This document shows positions 54,220 through 64,000 of a DNA stretch of 64,000 bases, one piece after another. Every line of letters starts with the position of its first letter. Within the stretch, counting starts at the first letter, position 1. Origin of the DNA: Aurantiacibacter sp. MUD11 (lineage in GTDB: Bacteria; Pseudomonadota; Alphaproteobacteria; Sphingomonadales; Sphingomonadaceae); the NCBI RefSeq assembly GCF_026967575.1, contig NZ_CP114054.1, forward strand, positions 1,736,001 to 1,800,000, in the 5' to 3' direction. The notes under the pieces were generated by a model. It was not told the DNA's origin, did no database searches, and saw only the letters and a program-made list of their open reading frames with translations. Position numbers and translations under genes: made by a program.

Positions 54220-56879
54220 CAGTCAATCTCCAGTGTCTCGCCGAAATGCTCGGCCCATTGCGCGGCGATGCATTGCCTTGCCTCGGCCAGGGTTTGCAAC
54301 AGGGCCTTATAGCTGTCCTCCCCGCAGGCCTGCGCCAGCACCGCGCGGGTCGCCTCGATCGGCTCGGCTCCGTCGGGGGCGAAAAGGCGCTCGGCAATGA
54401 GGAAGCGGGTGATGGCAAGGTGGTGCTCGGCATAACCATGCGGCAGCAGCCCGGCGTCGACCAGCGCGGCAATCGCCTTTTCCAGCGCCGGGTCGAGGCC
54501 GATCCCTTCGCGCAGTTGCAGGTAGTGGATCAGGAACTCGCTATCGACGAGGCCACCGCGCACCAGCTTCACGTCGAGCGGGCCCTGCGGCGGCTTGGCC
54601 GCGAACATCTCGGCGCGCATCTCCAGCACGTCGGCCTTCAGCTTTGCCCCATCGCGATCGGCACACAGCGTGTCGCGGATGATCTTGGAAAGCTCCTCGC
54701 GCGCCGCCTCGGAGCCGAAGATCGGCCGCGCCCGGCCAAGTGCCATGTGCTCCCAGGTCCAGGCGGATTCATGCTGGTACTTCTCGAAGGCAGTAAAGCT
54801 GACCGCGATCGGCCCCTGCTTGCCTTGCGGCCGCAGCCGCGTGTCGATCTCGTAGAGCGCACCCTCCGCCGTCGGCACGGACAGCGCCGCCGACACCCGC
54901 GCGGCCAGGCGATTGTAGTAGAGCGAGGGGGAAAGCGGACGCTTGCCGTCGGAATCACCCAGCTCGTCACCCGTGTAGAGGAACACGATGTCGAGATCGG
55001 ACGCATGGGTCAGCGCCCCGCCGCCCAGTCGTCCGAGCCCGAGGATGGCCAGTTCGCTGCCGGCGATTTCGCCGTGCTTCTCGCGGAAATCGGCAATCGC
55101 CGCCTCGGCCCCGGTCTGCACGGCGGCCTCGGCGATGCGGCACAGCCCCTCGGCAATGTCGAGCGGGTCGTGCCGGCACTCGACCATCTGCACGCCCAGC
55201 GCGAAGCGTTCGTCGCCCACCACCTGCCGCAAGCGGTCGAGCCGCGATTCGTAGTCGCTCTCCTCGCTCGCCCGCATCCGCTCGGCCAGCACCTCGACGC
55301 TTTCGGGAAGCTCCATCGCATTGGGATCGATCAGCGCGTCGAGCAGCTCGGGCCGACGGGCCAGCTCGTCCGCCAGCGGCCGCGCCTGGGTCAGGATGCG
55401 CAGCAGCCGGTCGAGCAGGCCGGGGCGCTGTTCGAACAGGCGGAACAGGTTGATCGCGGTCGGCAGGCGGGTGAGCAGCGTCTCCCACCGGGCCAGCGCG
55501 TGATAGGGATCGGGCGCATTGGCGATGGCATCCAGCAAGTCGTCGCGCATGGCGTCGAAAGCCTTGCGCGCCTCCACCGAGCGCAAAGCCCGCACGGAAT
55601 TGCGCCAGTGCTCCACCCGTTCGTCGAACCGCTCGCGGAACTCGCCGGCGACGCTGACGGTGGTGCGTTCTTCCTCGGCATCCTCGCCCAGCAGGTCGCC
55701 ATAGCGCGCGGCCACCTCGCCGGTGATCCGGCGCAGTTCCTCGACCAGCGCCGCGCCGTCGGGCAGGCCTTCCAGCCGGGCGACATTATCGATCCGCTCG
55801 GCAGAGTCGGGCAGTGAATGGGTCTGGCGGTCCTCGACCATCTGCAGGCGGTGCTCGATCACCCGCAGCCGGTCGTAGGCGTCGCCCAGCACGCGGGCAT
55901 CCTCCGCGCCGATAATCTGCGCCTCGGCCAGCGCATCCAGCGCTGCGCGCGTGCCGCGCTGGCGCAGTTCGGGGATGCGCCCGCCGTAGATCAGCTGGTG
56001 CGTCTGGGCATAGAACTCGACTTCGCGAATGCCGCCGCGGCCCTTCTTGATGTCGAAGCCCGGCCCCACCTCGCGCGTGCCCTTGTAGGCCTGCCGGATA
56101 CGCGCGGTGAGCCGGCGCACTTCCTCGATGGCGGTGAAGTCCAGGCTCTTGCGCCAGATGAAGGGGCGCAGGTCTTCGAGGAAGGCCTCGCCCGCGGCAA
56201 TATCGCCCGCCGCCGAGCGCGCACGAATGAAGGCGGCGCGCTCCCACGCGAGCGCGCTCGATTCATAGTGCGACATGGCCGCGTTGAAGCTGATCGCGAG
56301 CGGGGTGACCTCGCTCGCCGGGCGCAGCCGTAGGTCGACGCGCATGACATAGCCCTCGCCCGTGGGTTGCGAGAGCAGCTCCACCAGCTTGCGGGCATAG
56401 CGCGCCGCGGCCTCGCCCGGCTCGTCGCGGTCGAGCCGCGGCAGGCGTTCCGGGTCGAACAGCAGGATCGGGTCGATGTCAGATGAATAGTTGAGTTCGT
56501 GCGCGCCCTGCTTGCCCAGCGCCAGCGCGGTGAAGCCCTGCACCTCGGCATCCTCCACCCGGTGGCGGATCACCGCGGTAATGGCCTCGTCCAGCGCGCG
56601 GTCGGCGAAGTCGGACAACTCGCGCATCACCCGCGTCACGTCGAAGGCCCCCGCAAGGTCGCCCACGGCCAGTACCAGCGCCAGCGACAACCGCTCGCGC
56701 CGCAGGGCATCGCCGGTGTCCGCCGCGCCCTCGCCATCGGCCCTCGCCTGCGCCAGCGCCCCCTCGCCATCGCCCGCCTGCATCAGCGCGACGAGTTCGG
56801 GGCGACGGTCCATCGCCCGCTTGAGGAACGGGGCATGCGCGGCAGCGCGATCGAGAGCGGATTGCCAGTCGGCGGTCAT
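54219..56879 (-). CDS. glnE: Glutamine synthetase adenylyltransferase/adenylyl-removing enzyme
   Basis: An 886-residue bifunctional enzyme that adenylylates and deadenylylates glutamine synthetase under control of PII. Both nucleotidyltransferase domains are visible: LNYSSDIDPILLFD in the N-terminal half and THASDLDIVFLYTGDE in the C-terminal half, each with its paired Asp. GFDIKKGRGGIREVEFYAQ joins to the first. I chose ATG 56879 (MTADWQ); in-frame ATGs at 56933 and 56951 would lengthen it. Confidence 0.93.
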   Translation of the reverse strand: MTADWQSALDRAAAHAPFLKRAMDRRPELVALMQAGDGEGALAQARADGEGAADTGDALRRERLSLALVLAVGDLAGAFDVTRVMRELSDFADRALDEAITAVIRHRVEDAEVQGFTALALGKQGAHELNYSSDIDPILLFDPERLPRLDRDEPGEAAARYARKLVELLSQPTGEGYVMRVDLRLRPASEVTPLAISFNAAMSHYESSALAWERAAFIRARSAAGDIAAGEAFLEDLRPFIWRKSLDFTAIEEVRRLTARIRQAYKGTREVGPGFDIKKGRGGIREVEFYAQTHQLIYGGRIPELRQRGTRAALDALAEAQIIGAEDARVLGDAYDRLRVIEHRLQMVEDRQTHSLPDSAERIDNVARLEGLPDGAALVEELRRITGEVAARYGDLLGEDAEEERTTVSVAGEFRERFDERVEHWRNSVRALRSVEARKAFDAMRDDLLDAIANAPDPYHALARWETLLTRLPTAINLFRLFEQRPGLLDRLLRILTQARPLADELARRPELLDALIDPNAMELPESVEVLAERMRASEESDYESRLDRLRQVVGDERFALGVQMVECRHDPLDIAEGLCRIAEAAVQTGAEAAIADFREKHGEIAGSELAILGLGRLGGGALTHASDLDIVFLYTGDELGDSDGKRPLSPSLYYNRLAARVSAALSVPTAEGALYEIDTRLRPQGKQGPIAVSFTAFEKYQHESAWTWEHMALGRARPIFGSEAAREELSKIIRDTLCADRDGAKLKADVLEMRAEMFAAKPPQGPLDVKLVRGGLVDSEFLIHYLQLREGIGLDPALEKAIAALVDAGLLPHGYAEHHLAITRFLIAERLFAPDGAEPIEATRAVLAQACGEDSYKALLQTLAEARQCIAAQWAEHFGETLEID

Positions 56880-57040
56880 GGTTCGGGAATGCCGCCGCTG
56901 CTCGCCAAGGGCAAGTGCCGCTTCCCAAGCCATCGCATTGCGGCGCCTCAAGTAATCAAGTATCTAAGATAAGTATCTCGACTCTAATAAGGAATTCTAG
57001 CTGAATACGATGTAACAGATGCTTCCAATAGGGGGGAATA

Positions 57041-57496
57041 ATGACTCATCCTTGCCATGAAATATCGCTTTATAGTGGAATTGAATACAGCGACTTCCAA
57101 TTTATTTCTCCCCCGCAAAACTTCATGGACCTGCTGATGCGGTGGCTCCCGGAGGTGCTGCAACTCTACTTCTCCGCTCGCGCACGCGCCCAGGGTGCTG
57201 CGCAAATGAAATATGCCGAGGATTGCGAGCACTGGGGGCGGGAATGCTTCTACAAGTTCGGCGAATACGCCACCCGCGACATCTACCCCATCGAACACCA
57301 GGTGCGCACGTCGTTCGTGCCCGGTGTCGGCGCCGTCAGGCGGTCGGAGCTCAGGGCCGCGGTCGAGTGGAAACTGATCGTCGGCTGCGCCCGCCGCGGT
57401 GAAGTGGAAGAGACCAAGGTCGATCCGCTGAGCCAGTCCTCTTGGCAGGGGTTGCTCGATTCGGCGCGCAATTACGGCGCGAAGCCGCGCGAGTAA
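57041..57496 (+). CDS. Orphan protein, unknown
   Basis: A 151-residue protein with no family I recognise. The start ATG at 57041 follows AGGGGGGAATA. The first 40 codons are AT-rich and the rest GC-rich, an unusual change inside one gene. A hydrophobic stretch FMDLLMRWLPEVLQLYF is amphipathic rather than a clear membrane helix. It is divergent from glnE and 110 bases before the M28 peptidase gene. Confidence 0.6.
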   Translation: MTHPCHEISLYSGIEYSDFQFISPPQNFMDLLMRWLPEVLQLYFSARARAQGAAQMKYAEDCEHWGRECFYKFGEYATRDIYPIEHQVRTSFVPGVGAVRRSELRAAVEWKLIVGCARRGEVEETKVDPLSQSSWQGLLDSARNYGAKPRE

Positions 57497-57606
57497 CGCG
57501 CCCGCGCCGGGCAGGTGCGGAGCGGGTGTGGAAGACGAAGCCTTGCGGGCAGGAAGCGGCCCTGCCACATGGCGCTGCAATGTTAGTTGCTCCTGAAAGG
57601 AAGCCC

Positions 57607-59247
<1,641 letters not shown>

Positions 59248-59251
59248 TCGC

Positions 59252-60238
59252 ATGACCTTCCGCATGCCCGCCGAGTGGGCGCAGCAGGACTGGATCTGGA
59301 TCGGCTTTCCCGCCCATGCCGACCTGTGGGAGGAGGACCTCCTCCCCGCGCAGCAGCAGATGGCGGCCTTCGCCAATGCCGTGGCCGAGACCGGCCAGCA
59401 GGTGCGACTGGTGGTGCGCGATGCCGCTGCCGAAATGCGGGCGAAGGAACTGGTCTCTGGCGCGGTAGCGATCGAGCAGCATCCCTATGGCGACATCTGG
59501 CTGCGCGACACCGGTCCGCTGACCCTGCTCGATCCCGACGGCCAGCGCCGCGCGCAGGGCTTCGGCTTCAACGGCTGGGGCGGCAAGTTCATCATGGCAG
59601 GCGACCAGGACACCGGCCCCTCGCTGGCCTCGGCCGGCGGCCTGCCCTACCAGCGGGCCGACTGGATCCTGGAAGGCGGCGCGATCGAGACCGACGGCAC
59701 CGGGCTGGTGGTGACGACCGAGCAATGCCTGCTCAATGCCAACCGCAACCCCTCGCTCTCGCGCGAGCAGATCTGGGCCAACCTCCAGCGCGACCTCGGC
59801 TTCGAGCGGATCCTGTGGCTGGGCGATGGCCTGGCGGGCGACCATACCGACGGCCATGTCGACAACCTGGCACGCATGGTGGGCGCGAACACCGTGGCCA
59901 TTCCCGTCGCCAGCGGGTCTGACGATCCCAACGCCGCCGTCTACGATGACGCTCGCCAGCGGGCGCGCGATTTCGGGCTGACGGTGCGTGACATCCCCTC
60001 CCCCGGCCTGATCGGCGAAGACGACGAGGCGGAACCCGCCAGCTATATGAATTTCGCCATCTGCAATCACGTCGTGGTGGTGCCGACTTATGGCTCCGCA
60101 CACGATGACGAGGCGGTGGCGGCGATCGGCGAACTCTTCCCCGGACGCGCTGCCGTGGGTCTGCGCGCCGATGCAGTCCTTACCGGCGGCGGCAGCTTCC
60201 ACTGCGCCAGCCAGCACGTGCCGGCGGCAGGCGGATAA
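59252..60238 (+). CDS. Agmatine deiminase family protein
   Basis: A 328-residue enzyme of the PAD_porph family. GDIWLRDTGPLTLLD, DWILEGGAIETDG, TDGHVDNLARM with catalytic His, and TGGGSFHCASQHVP with the catalytic Cys match agmatine deiminases, which turn agmatine into N-carbamoylputrescine. No polyamine genes are nearby, so related deiminase activities are possible. ATG 59252 is four bases after the peptidase stop. Confidence 0.9.
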   Translation: MTFRMPAEWAQQDWIWIGFPAHADLWEEDLLPAQQQMAAFANAVAETGQQVRLVVRDAAAEMRAKELVSGAVAIEQHPYGDIWLRDTGPLTLLDPDGQRRAQGFGFNGWGGKFIMAGDQDTGPSLASAGGLPYQRADWILEGGAIETDGTGLVVTTEQCLLNANRNPSLSREQIWANLQRDLGFERILWLGDGLAGDHTDGHVDNLARMVGANTVAIPVASGSDDPNAAVYDDARQRARDFGLTVRDIPSPGLIGEDDEAEPASYMNFAICNHVVVVPTYGSAHDDEAVAAIGELFPGRAAVGLRADAVLTGGGSFHCASQHVPAAGG

Positions 60239-60319
60239 GCGCAGGCTGAAGGGTGGCAAAGAATTCCTTGCCGCTCACGGGCTTGCCCGGATGGCTAACG
60301 GAGGGCTAGTCGCGCTGGT

Positions 60320-61231
60320 ATGAAACGCCTGACGCATCTTGAACGTCTCGAAGCCGAGAGCATCCACATCATTCGCGAAGTCGCCGCGGAGGCGACCAAG
60401 CCGGTCATGCTCTATTCCATCGGCAAGGATAGCGCGGTCATGCTGCACCTGGCCAAGAAGGCCTTCTATCCTTCGCCGCCGCCCTTCCCGCTGATGCATG
60501 TCGACACCACCTGGAAGTTCCAGGACATGTATGCCCTGCGTGAAAAGAGCGCGCAGGATGCCGGCATGGACCTGATCGTCCACCGCAATCCCGAAGCCGC
60601 GGAAAAGGGCATCAACCCCTTCGACCACGGGCCGCTGCATACCGACATGTGGAAGACCGAAGGGCTGAAACAGGCGCTGACCATGCACGGCTTCGACGCG
60701 GCCTTCGGCGGCGCCCGCCGCGACGAGGAAAAGAGCCGCGCGAAGGAGCGCATCTTCTCCTTCCGCACCGCCAGCCACGGGTGGGACCCGAAGAACCAGC
60801 GCCCGGAACTCTGGAACGTCTACAACACCAAGAAGGCCAAGGGCGAAAGCATTCGCGTCTTCCCGCTATCCAACTGGACCGAGCTCGACATCTGGCAATA
60901 CATCATGGCCGAGAACATCGAGATCGTGCCGCTCTACTACGCCGCCCTCCGCCCGACCTACGAATACGAAGGCGGCCTGTTCATGGCCGACGACCTGGAG
61001 CGGCTGGAAAAGGTGATGGGCCGCCAGCCCGAGATCACCATGCGCAAGGTGCGCTTCCGCACGCTCGGCTGCTTCCCGCTGACCGGCGCGGTGGAGAGCG
61101 AGGCGGAAACGCTGGCCGAGGTGGTGCAGGAAATGCTGCTCACCACCACCAGCGAACGCCAGGGCCGCGTGATCGACCAGGACGAAGGCGGTGCCGGCAT
61201 GGAGAAGAAGAAGCAGGAGGGCTATTTCTGA
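60320..61231 (+). CDS. cysD: Sulfate adenylyltransferase small subunit
   Basis: A 303-residue ATP sulfurylase subunit. [20 protein letters not shown] is the PP-loop; [19 protein letters not shown] and [15 protein letters not shown] are conserved. With CysN it makes adenosine 5'-phosphosulfate. The stop overlaps the cysNC start (TGATG). Confidence 0.97.
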   Translation: MKRLTHLERLEAESIHIIREVAAEATKPVMLYSIGKDSAVMLHLAKKAFYPSPPPFPLMHVDTTWKFQDMYALREKSAQDAGMDLIVHRNPEAAEKGINPFDHGPLHTDMWKTEGLKQALTMHGFDAAFGGARRDEEKSRAKERIFSFRTASHGWDPKNQRPELWNVYNTKKAKGESIRVFPLSNWTELDIWQYIMAENIEIVPLYYAALRPTYEYEGGLFMADDLERLEKVMGRQPEITMRKVRFRTLGCFPLTGAVESEAETLAEVVQEMLLTTTSERQGRVIDQDEGGAGMEKKKQEGYF

Positions 61232-63156
61232 TGGCCGACAATCCCGCCAGCGAACCCTCCTACAAGGTCGATGCCCTGATTGCCGAGGACATCGAGAAAT
61301 ACCTCGAGCTGCACCAGACCAAGGGTCTGCTGCGGTTCATCACCTGCGGTAGCGTCGACGATGGCAAGTCCACGCTGATCGGCCGCCTGCTCTACGATTC
61401 GAAGATGATCTTCGAAGACCAGCTCGCCGCGCTGGAGGCCGACAGCAAGAAGGTCGGCACCCAGGGGCAGGAAATCGACTTTGCCCTGCTGGTGGACGGC
61501 CTGGCGGCAGAGCGCGAGCAGGGCATCACCATCGATGTCGCCTATCGCTTCTTCGCCACCGAGAAACGCAAGTTCATCGTCGCCGATACGCCGGGGCATG
61601 AGCAGTACACCCGCAACATGGTCACCGGTGCCTCCACCGCAGACCTCGCGGTGATCCTGGTCGATGCGCGCAAGGGCGTGCTGACGCAGACCAAGCGGCA
61701 CAGCTTCATCGCGCACCTCCTCGGCATCAAGCACCTGGTGCTGGCAGTGAACAAGATGGACCTGGTCGACTACGACCAGTCGACTTTCGAACACATCGTT
61801 GCCGACTATCGCAGCTTCGCCAGCGAGATCGGCATTACCGAGTTCACGCCCATCCCGATTTCCGGCTTCAAGGGCGACAACATCACGCACGCGCCGTCTG
61901 ACAATACCAAGTGGTACGCCGGCCCCTCGCTGATCGACCACCTGGAGACGGTGGAGATCGCCAATTTCGCCGCGCAGTCGGACAGCTTCCGCATGCCGGT
62001 GCAGTGGGTGAATCGCCCCAACCTCGACTTCCGCGGGTTCTCCGGCCTGATCGCCAGCGGCACGGTGAAGCCGGGCGATACCATCCGCGTCGTACCCTCG
62101 GGCAAGACCAGCACGGTGGAGCGCATCGTCACCATGGGCGGCGACCTCGACGAGGCCGTCTCCGGCCAGTCGGTGACGATCACGCTGGCGGACGAGATCG
62201 ACGTCTCGCGCGGCAGCGTGCTGGCAGCGGCCGACGACCCGCCCGAAAGCGCCGACCAGTTCGAAGCCAACATCGTGTGGATGAGCGAGGATGCCCTGAT
62301 CCCCGGTCGCGGCTACTGGCTGAAGCTGGCGACACAGACCGTCTCCGCGACGATCGCGCAGCCCAAGTACGAGATCGACGTCAACAGCCTCGAGCACCTG
62401 GCGGCGAAGACGCTGGGTCTCAACGCCATCGGCGTGGCCGAGGTCACCACCGACAAGCCGATCACCTTCGAGAGCTATGGCGACAGTCGCCAGCTGGGCG
62501 GCTTCGTGCTGATCGACAAGCTAACCAACGCGACGGTCGGCGCCGGCATGATCAACTTCAGCCTGCGCCGCGCGCAGAACGTGCACTGGCAGTCGGTCGA
62601 CATCACCCGCGAACAGCACGCCGGCATCAAGAACCAGAAGCCCGCCGTGCTGTGGTTCACCGGCCTTTCGGGCAGCGGCAAGTCGACCATCGCCAACATG
62701 GTCGAAAAGAAGCTGTTCCGGATGAACCGGCACACCTTCCTGCTCGATGGCGACAATGTCCGCCACGGCCTCAACAAGGACCTCGGCTTTACCGAGCAGG
62801 ACCGCATCGAGAACATCCGCCGCGTGGGCGAAGTGGCCAAGCTGATGGCCGACGCCGGCCTGATCGTGATCACCGCCTTCATCAGCCCGTTCCGCGCCGA
62901 ACGGCAGATGGTGCGCGACATGCTGCCCGAGGGCGAGTTCATCGAGGTGCATGTGGATACGCCGCTGGAAGTCGCCGAAGCGCGCGACGTGAAGGGGCTC
63001 TATGCCAAGGCGCGCTCTGGCCAGCTGAAGAACTTCACCGGCATCGACAGCCCCTACGAGGAGCCTGAATCGCCCGAGATCCGCATCGACACCACGGCGA
63101 TGACGCCCGAGGAGGCGGCGGACCTGATTGTCGACAAGTTGCTGGGCGATGCCTGA
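61231..63156 (+). CDS. cysN: Bifunctional sulfate adenylyltransferase large subunit / APS kinase
   Basis: A 641-residue CysN-CysC fusion (NodQ type). The GTPase part (about 1-440) has [26 protein letters not shown] and NKMDLVDY; the C-terminal APS kinase (from about 470) has [16 protein letters not shown] and [16 protein letters not shown]. It drives APS formation with GTP and then phosphorylates it to PAPS. Coupled to cysD and overlapping cysQ by eight bases. Confidence 0.96.
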   Translation: MADNPASEPSYKVDALIAEDIEKYLELHQTKGLLRFITCGSVDDGKSTLIGRLLYDSKMIFEDQLAALEADSKKVGTQGQEIDFALLVDGLAAEREQGITIDVAYRFFATEKRKFIVADTPGHEQYTRNMVTGASTADLAVILVDARKGVLTQTKRHSFIAHLLGIKHLVLAVNKMDLVDYDQSTFEHIVADYRSFASEIGITEFTPIPISGFKGDNITHAPSDNTKWYAGPSLIDHLETVEIANFAAQSDSFRMPVQWVNRPNLDFRGFSGLIASGTVKPGDTIRVVPSGKTSTVERIVTMGGDLDEAVSGQSVTITLADEIDVSRGSVLAAADDPPESADQFEANIVWMSEDALIPGRGYWLKLATQTVSATIAQPKYEIDVNSLEHLAAKTLGLNAIGVAEVTTDKPITFESYGDSRQLGGFVLIDKLTNATVGAGMINFSLRRAQNVHWQSVDITREQHAGIKNQKPAVLWFTGLSGSGKSTIANMVEKKLFRMNRHTFLLDGDNVRHGLNKDLGFTEQDRIENIRRVGEVAKLMADAGLIVITAFISPFRAERQMVRDMLPEGEFIEVHVDTPLEVAEARDVKGLYAKARSGQLKNFTGIDSPYEEPESPEIRIDTTAMTPEEAADLIVDKLLGDA

Positions 63157-63901
63157 CATGGATGACGCCGCCCTCGCCGCGCACCTCGCCGAATGTGCCG
63201 GGCGCATCCTGCTGGAAGTGCGCGCCAGCGGCATGTTCGAAGGCAAGGCGCTGGGCAAGGCGGGCGACGAGACCGCCAACCAGTTCCTCGTCCATGCCCT
63301 GCGCCAGCAGCGCCCCGACGACGGCCTGCTGTCGGAGGAAAGCAAGGACACCGAGGAGCGCCTGTCCAAGTCGCGGGTGTGGATCGTCGACCCGGTCGAT
63401 GGCACGCGCGAGTATGGCGAGGCGCGTTCGGACTGGGCGGTGCACGTCGGCCTGGCCGTGGATGGCGAACCGGTGACCGGCGCCGTCGCCTTGCCGGGGC
63501 TCGACGGTGGGATGGTGCTGCGCACCGACCAGCCGGGGCCGCTGCCCGCCGCTGCCGACAAGCCGCGCCTCGTCGTCAGCCGCACGCGCCCGGCGGCCGA
63601 AGCCGTGGCCGTTGCCGAAGCCATCGGCGGGGAGCTGGTGGGAATGGGCAGCGCCGGGGCCAAGGCCATGGCCGTGGTGCGCGGGGAAGCGGAAATCTAC
63701 CTGCACTCGGGCGGGCAGTACGAATGGGACAGCTGCGCACCTGCGGCCGTGGCCAAGGCGCACGGGCTGCACATCAGCCGCATCGACGGTTCGGCGCTGG
63801 TCTACAACCAGCGCGATACCTACCTGCCGGACCTGCTGATCTGCCGTCCCGAATGGGCAGAGCGCGTGCTGGCCGAGGTGAGGGCGCTGGCCGCGACCTG
63901 A
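63149..63901 (+). CDS. cysQ: 3'(2'),5'-bisphosphate nucleotidase
   Basis: A 250-residue inositol-monophosphatase-fold enzyme that recycles PAP, the by-product of PAPS use. [20 protein letters not shown] holds the metal-binding Asp residues and [16 protein letters not shown] the second site. ATG 63149 overlaps cysNC; ATG 63158 is three residues later. Last gene of cysD-cysNC-cysQ. Confidence 0.92.
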   Translation: MPDMDDAALAAHLAECAGRILLEVRASGMFEGKALGKAGDETANQFLVHALRQQRPDDGLLSEESKDTEERLSKSRVWIVDPVDGTREYGEARSDWAVHVGLAVDGEPVTGAVALPGLDGGMVLRTDQPGPLPAAADKPRLVVSRTRPAAEAVAVAEAIGGELVGMGSAGAKAMAVVRGEAEIYLHSGGQYEWDSCAPAAVAKAHGLHISRIDGSALVYNQRDTYLPDLLICRPEWAERVLAEVRALAAT

Positions 63902-63944
63902 AATCTAAACAGTTTGCTAACGTTTGGGGCCTAGCCTGGTGGCC

Positions 63945-64000
63945 ATGAAACGTGCGCGCGCCTTTGTTATCCGCCGGGTAGCCCGAGATTCGCAGGAGAT
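63945..64000 (+). CDS. Start of an unidentified gene (partial)
   Basis: An open frame beginning ATG 63945 runs off the right edge after 18 codons (MKRARAFVIRRVARDSQE). Too little is visible to name it or even to be sure it is coding. Confidence 0.25.
   Translation, partial: MKRARAFVIRRVARDSQE

Noticed and set aside
54246..55817. 523-codon plus-strand frame opposite glnE
   Set aside because: Antisense to glnE, no family motif; a typical shadow in high-GC DNA.

Overview
The window reads as chromosomal DNA of an alphaproteobacterium, most likely order Sphingomonadales and perhaps Erythrobacteraceae. This is inferred from gene families and style, not from a marker gene: high-GC codon use, a leuS-lptE-holA operon, DUF3576 and DUF6894 proteins, a ribbon-helix-helix protein after phbB, a glnE-bcp-DUF455 operon and a cysD-cysNC-cysQ operon. 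No rRNA, tRNA or CRISPR array was found.

Layout. Bases 1-1,750 hold the end of gltD and a FAD/NAD(P)-binding protein. Bases 1,840-7,762 are accessory: a secreted trypsin-like protease, a small lipoprotein, a TIR-TolB_N-TPR protein and a SLOG-like protein with four membrane segments, the last two probably one operon. Bases 8,001-13,201 are mostly housekeeping: DUF6894, a membrane acyltransferase with an SGNH domain, a DksA-type zinc finger protein, ung, rnd, lptC and lptA.

Bases 13,200-44,100 form a large surface-polysaccharide locus, with AT-richer stretches. It carries sugar-nucleotide genes for ManNAcA (wecB, wecC), dTDP-L-rhamnose (rfbACDB) and GDP-L-fucose (gmd, fcl). It also has several glycosyltransferases, an Alg14-Alg13-like fusion, a Wzx flippase, two O-antigen ligase/polymerase proteins, an ExoP/Wzc-type tyrosine autokinase and a WcaJ-type initiating transferase. 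At its left end, 16.2-21.9 kb, is a lasso-peptide-type RiPP cluster: B2 protease, asparagine-synthetase-like cyclase, precursor, HPr-kinase-like protein, PqqD-like recognition protein and nucleotidyltransferase.

The most unusual element is the precursor at 19,214-19,579. It has a textbook lasso leader (Y..P.L...G.....T) and a core that fits a Gly1-Asp8 ring, but it does not end there. It runs directly into a Peptidase_S74 (intramolecular chaperone) domain whose self-cleavage Ser and Lys are both present. Cutting before that Ser would leave an 18-residue core with a free C-terminus. A strong terminator follows the precursor gene.

Bases 44,100-63,901 are core metabolism: holA, lptE, leuS, DUF3576, an unknown exported protein, phbB, an RHH protein, galU, an M23 peptidase, a DUF455 protein, bcp, glnE, an orphan gene, an M28 lipoprotein peptidase, an agmatine-deiminase-like enzyme, and the sulfate-activation genes cysD, cysNC and cysQ.
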